From an uncultured Clostridia bacterium (GTDB taxonomy: Bacteria > Bacillota > Clostridia > Christensenellales > UBA1242), in contig CANQHL010000011.1 in assembly GCA_947623775.1 (NCBI GenBank), positions 1-24,865 of the forward strand: a stretch of 24,865 bases of DNA, in the 5' to 3' direction. This document shows positions 22,387 through 24,865 of this stretch, piece after piece. The notes under the pieces were generated by a model. It ran no database searches, was not told where the DNA came from, and worked only from the letters and a program-made list of their open reading frames with translations. The translations under genes and the position numbers were made by a program. Each line of letters opens with the position of its first letter. The first letter of the stretch is position 1.

Positions 22387-23082
22387 ATGAAAAGATTTTT
22401 CGGAGAATTGCATGGGGATAAGATTATTTTAAGTGGACAAGAATTCACTCATGCAAAAAAAGTATTGAGATTAAATGAGGGTGACGATGTGATTGCCTGC
22501 GTTGATGATGAATATGATTATCACTGCAAAATACAAAAATTTAATAAAAATGATTGTATTTTAGATGTTTTTGATAAAAAATTATGCCCGGCACTGCCAA
22601 AAAGGAATATCGTGCTGTTTCAAATGCTTCCTAAAAAGGAATACTTTGACAACATAATCGCAAAGAGCATTGAACTTGGAGTGAGTAAAATTATACCATT
22701 CACCAGCGAATACACCATGATTAAGGATATAAAAAGTGAGCGCGTAAAAATGCAGGTAATTACGGCATGCAAACAATGTGAAAGATCAAGGTTGATTGAA
22801 GTTGAACAGCCTATTGACCTAAAAAGCATTCCAAGCCGAATAAAGGATTTTGACCTTGTTTTGTTTGCCTATGAAAACAGCACGACGCCATTTGATGTCA
22901 AACTTTTGGAAAATAAAAACAACATTGCTTTAATTGTAGGTAATGAAGCAGGTTTTTCTCAGAATGAAGCAAATATACTTTCAGAACATGCACAGACCAT
23001 TTCACTAGGCAAGCGAATTTTAAGATGTGACACTGCAGTGATGTCTCTTCTTGCCGTTGTTTCAATATTGACAAACAATTAG
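22387..23082 (+). CDS. rsmE: 16S rRNA m3U1498 methyltransferase
   Basis: 231 residues. RsmE methylates N3 of U1498 in 16S rRNA using SAM and has a trefoil-knot (SPOUT) fold. The N-terminal PUA-like part has HAKKVLRLNEGD. The knot region has LPKKEYFDNIIAKSIELGV, IIPFTSEYT and the C-terminal SLGKRILRCDTAVMSLL. The usual GPEGG loop is GNEAGFSQNEA here, with two otherwise conserved residues replaced. In many Bacillota rsmE lies near dnaJ and prmA, which agrees with dnaJ nearby, although prmA is absent and the strands differ. Confidence 0.88.
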   Translation: MKRFFGELHGDKIILSGQEFTHAKKVLRLNEGDDVIACVDDEYDYHCKIQKFNKNDCILDVFDKKLCPALPKRNIVLFQMLPKKEYFDNIIAKSIELGVSKIIPFTSEYTMIKDIKSERVKMQVITACKQCERSRLIEVEQPIDLKSIPSRIKDFDLVLFAYENSTTPFDVKLLENKNNIALIVGNEAGFSQNEANILSEHAQTISLGKRILRCDTAVMSLLAVVSILTNN

Positions 23083-23492
23083 ATAATTTTAACAAAAAAA
23101 GAAAATTTAACAAATTTGACATTATTTTTGCATTTTTTTGCGATAAAATGCCACTTTTTGCTTAATTTTTCGCGAATGAGAGATATTTTTTCAAAACGTA
23201 AATAAATAATGGAGAATGAATACAACCATTTTGGACAAGGTTTTGCCATGCTTTTGCACTCTGACAAACTTTATTTCAAAGTTTAGTACTCACTCCATCT
23301 CCCTTAATAAATAGTGCTAGAGGTTTAGGTAAAACATACTCTTTTAAGACATGATGTTTAGGCAAATTTTTATAACCTATTGGCACACAAAGGCAGGAAT
23401 GCTAGTCTAAATTAGTGCTGGCGTTTTTCAATAAACGCAACAATTAAAATTATCTTTGAACTAAAAAGTCACAAAATTTTTATTCAGTTTAC
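23083..23492. other. non-coding spacer between rsmE and dnaJ
   Basis: About 410 bases with no ORF I would defend. The first 80 bases are AT-rich, with a TTGACA at 23116-23121 lacking a well-spaced -10. A weak hairpin GCATTTT/AAAATGC (23130-23151) is followed by CACTTTTTG and may act as a poor rsmE terminator. A less AT-rich section (about 23,210-23,430) holds two similar phrases, AAATAGTGCTAG (near 23309) and AAATTAGTGCTGG (near 23409), 100 bases apart. It ends with a hairpin GCGTTT/AAACGC near 23421-23438. This section could be a structured RNA, but I recognise no known class. Confidence 0.4.
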
Positions 23493-23523
23493 AAAAAAGA
23501 TGCCAAATTTTGGCATCTTTTTC
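23493..23523. terminator. bidirectional intrinsic terminator next to dnaJ
   Basis: AAAAAAGATGCCA (93-05) and TGGCATCTTTTTC around a short AATTT loop. A and T runs on both sides make it usable by dnaJ on the minus strand and by any + strand transcript from the spacer. Confidence 0.82.
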
Positions 23524-24636
23524 TTATTTCAAATTCTTTAAAAAGTTGTTATATTTAACATAGGAATTATCCCCTATCTTAGCGGCAAGTTCAGTTAATT
23601 TTGACTTTGTATCCTTGTCGAGGCTCTTTGGAAGTTCGGACTTTACAGTGATGAGTAAGTCTCCATAACCATCTTTATTTAAGAATTTAACCCCTTTGTT
23701 TTTAATTTTTATAATTGTTCCGCTTGATGTAAGTTCAGGAATGTTTAATGTATAAATTCCATTTAAAGTTGGTATTTCAACTTTTCCACCTAAAATTGCA
23801 GTTGTGAAAGGCACATATAAATCTAAATAAAGATCATAATCCTTTCTTACCAGAATTTTATGCGGTTTTACACTGATTTTTATGTTTAAATCACCATTTG
23901 TACCCATTCCGCTTGGCGAATTACCCTCACCACGCATTTTCAATGTTTGACCATTATCTATACCGGCTGGAAATTTAACTTTGATGCTTTTTGTGACTTT
24001 TTTATCACCTTTACCGCCACAATCAGGACATTTTTCCTTTATCATTCGCCCCGTTCCGTTACATTTTGGACAATATGATTCACGAATCGTTGTGCCAAAA
24101 ACAGTATTTTGTTGATAACGAACTCTTCCCGTTCCATTACATTCGCGGCATACGGTGAATTCTTTCCCGTTTTTTGCACCTGTACCTTTGCAAGATGGAC
24201 ATTTTTCAACTTTATTTACCGTTATTGTCTTTTCGCAGCCAAAACAAGCCTCTTCAAATTCAAGTGTAAGTCCTAAATTAATATCACTACCACGCGTTTG
24301 AGTACGGGCCTCTCCACCGCCAAATGCAGAGAAGATGTCTGAAAAAATATCGGAAAACCCACCGCTGAAGAAATCTTTAAATCCGCCGCCTTGCCCAGCA
24401 CCGCTGCCGAACGGATTTCCGTCGGCAGTGCCATACTGGTCATAGTTTGCCCGTTTTTGAGGATTTCCAAGCACTTCATAGGCTTCGTTTATCTCTTTAA
24501 ACTTATTCGCCGCCTCTTCGGTTTTATTTAAATCTGGGTGATACATTTTTGCAAGTCTACGATAAGAGGATTTTATTTCATCTTCGCTCGCATCCTTATT
24601 AACGCCCAAAATTGAATAATAATCTTTACCTGCCAT
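23524..24636 (-). CDS. dnaJ: chaperone DnaJ (Hsp40)
   Basis: 370 residues, full type I Hsp40, co-chaperone that stimulates DnaK ATPase and delivers substrates. J domain: residues 5-66 with HPD at 33-35. Gly/Phe-rich region: about 70-115 (FGSGAGQGGGF, FSAFGGG). Zinc domain: four CxxCxGxG modules at 146-153 (CPSCKGTG), 163-170 (CRECNGTG), 189-196 (CPKCNGTG) and 203-210 (CPDCGGKG). The C-terminal substrate-binding domains follow, with the usual KFPAGIDNG and GDLNIKI. AGAGG precedes the ATG, 28 bases after the stop of the upstream gene. No truncation. Confidence 0.97.
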   Translation of the reverse strand: MAGKDYYSILGVNKDASEDEIKSSYRRLAKMYHPDLNKTEEAANKFKEINEAYEVLGNPQKRANYDQYGTADGNPFGSGAGQGGGFKDFFSGGFSDIFSDIFSAFGGGEARTQTRGSDINLGLTLEFEEACFGCEKTITVNKVEKCPSCKGTGAKNGKEFTVCRECNGTGRVRYQQNTVFGTTIRESYCPKCNGTGRMIKEKCPDCGGKGDKKVTKSIKVKFPAGIDNGQTLKMRGEGNSPSGMGTNGDLNIKISVKPHKILVRKDYDLYLDLYVPFTTAILGGKVEIPTLNGIYTLNIPELTSSGTIIKIKNKGVKFLNKDGYGDLLITVKSELPKSLDKDTKSKLTELAAKIGDNSYVKYNNFLKNLK

Positions 24637-24664
24637 TTTATTCCTCTTTTACTTTTAGAAGATT

Positions 24665-24865
24665 TTATTTGTTGTTTGGATCTGTGTCGTCGTCTCCGTT
24701 ATCAGCGTCACCATCTTCACCATTATCATCATCACCATCATCGTCATCACCATGGTTATCATCGGTGTCACCCTCGCCTGCATCTGTATCTTCATCACCC
24801 TCTTCGTTCTTGTCTGGGTTTTCAACAATAACATCATCGTCATCATCTTCATCATAAGATGTTGG
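24665..24865 (-). CDS. 3' end of gene upstream of dnaJ with hyperacidic tail (partial, possibly dnaK)
   Basis: The final 66 residues of a protein that runs in from the right edge, stop TAA at 24667-24665. It starts PTSYDEDDDDDVIVENPDKN and continues as an almost pure Asp/Glu/Gly/Asn/Thr tail to TDPNNK, with no hydrophobic or basic core. The DNA carries many GAT/GAC runs. Position just upstream of dnaJ suggests dnaK in the usual grpE-dnaK-dnaJ order, and DnaK C-termini are acidic, but this tail is much longer than typical. The visible part contains no diagnostic DnaK motif, so another protein is possible. Confidence 0.55.
   Translation of the reverse strand, partial: PTSYDEDDDDDVIVENPDKNEEGDEDTDAGEGDTDDNHGDDDDGDDDNGEDGDADNGDDDTDPNNK

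Noticed and set aside
23209..23286. 25-residue ORF (MENEYNHFGQ...) in the rsmE-dnaJ spacer
   Set aside because: No Shine-Dalgarno, no recognisable neighbour signals, and length within chance; treated as non-coding.
24612..24857. Ser/Pro-rich + strand ORF and Met/Thr-rich minus frame at the right edge
   Set aside because: Shadows of the GAT/GAC repeat-coded acidic tail; only the Asp/Glu frame ends at a stop placed correctly before dnaJ.

Overview
The window is AT-rich Gram-positive DNA. Shine-Dalgarno sites are of the AAGGAGG type, promoters are sigma-A-like, TGA is used as a stop codon, and there are two lipoproteins with lipobox signal peptides and short intrinsic terminators. The gene content (comEB, comEC-holA, rsmE, dnaJ, pnuC, ykvI-like) and a prophage-type block with phiLC3 and BhlA/UviB holins point to an uncultured, probably gut-associated, member of the Bacillota (Clostridia-like). 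I cannot place it more finely from this sequence.

Layout, left to right. (1) dCMP deaminase comEB on the + strand, then an AT-rich repetitive spacer ending in a bidirectional terminator. (2) A four-gene minus-strand operon (833-2940): a shortened RlmN/Cfr-like radical SAM protein, a second radical SAM protein with a GGE motif, a small class I methyltransferase-like protein, and a 39-residue ORF too short for ordinary gene calling. The 39-residue ORF carries the AACGQL motif that normally holds the catalytic, methylated cysteine at the C-terminus of RlmN/Cfr. The radical SAM protein ends just where that segment should begin, so the enzyme appears to be split into two polypeptides 1.2 kb apart. 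This is the most interesting item in the window. (3) A divergent Fic-domain gene with an altered active-site motif and an array of five 12-bp repeats directly upstream of its promoter. (4) A minus-strand operon comEC-holA-pnuC. (5) Two large unknown lipoprotein genes on +, each a single transcription unit with the same type of promoter.

(6) 12,210-19,360 on the minus strand is a compact block of P22/podovirus-type head genes: small terminase-like or unassigned protein, Cys-rich protein, portal, scaffold-like, coat, small conserved protein, gp4-like connector, gp10-like tail protein, a 35-residue ORF and two different holins. It has its own promoter and terminator. No large terminase, integrase, repressor, replication gene, endolysin or tail fibre is visible, although all ORFs are intact. 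It could be a reduced prophage, a satellite or a domesticated capsid locus.

(7) An SsuB/SsuC-type ABC ATPase and permease on +, without a substrate-binding protein, whose end overlaps a convergent YkvI-like membrane protein gene by 81 bp. (8) A Cys/Pro/Asn-rich 103-residue protein, then rsmE with its own promoter. (9) About 410 bp with no assigned gene, ending in a bidirectional terminator. (10) dnaJ on the minus strand, preceded by the 3' end of a gene (possibly dnaK, from usual gene order) with a very long Asp/Glu-rich tail.

All assignments rest on reading motifs and gene order by eye; no database search was run.
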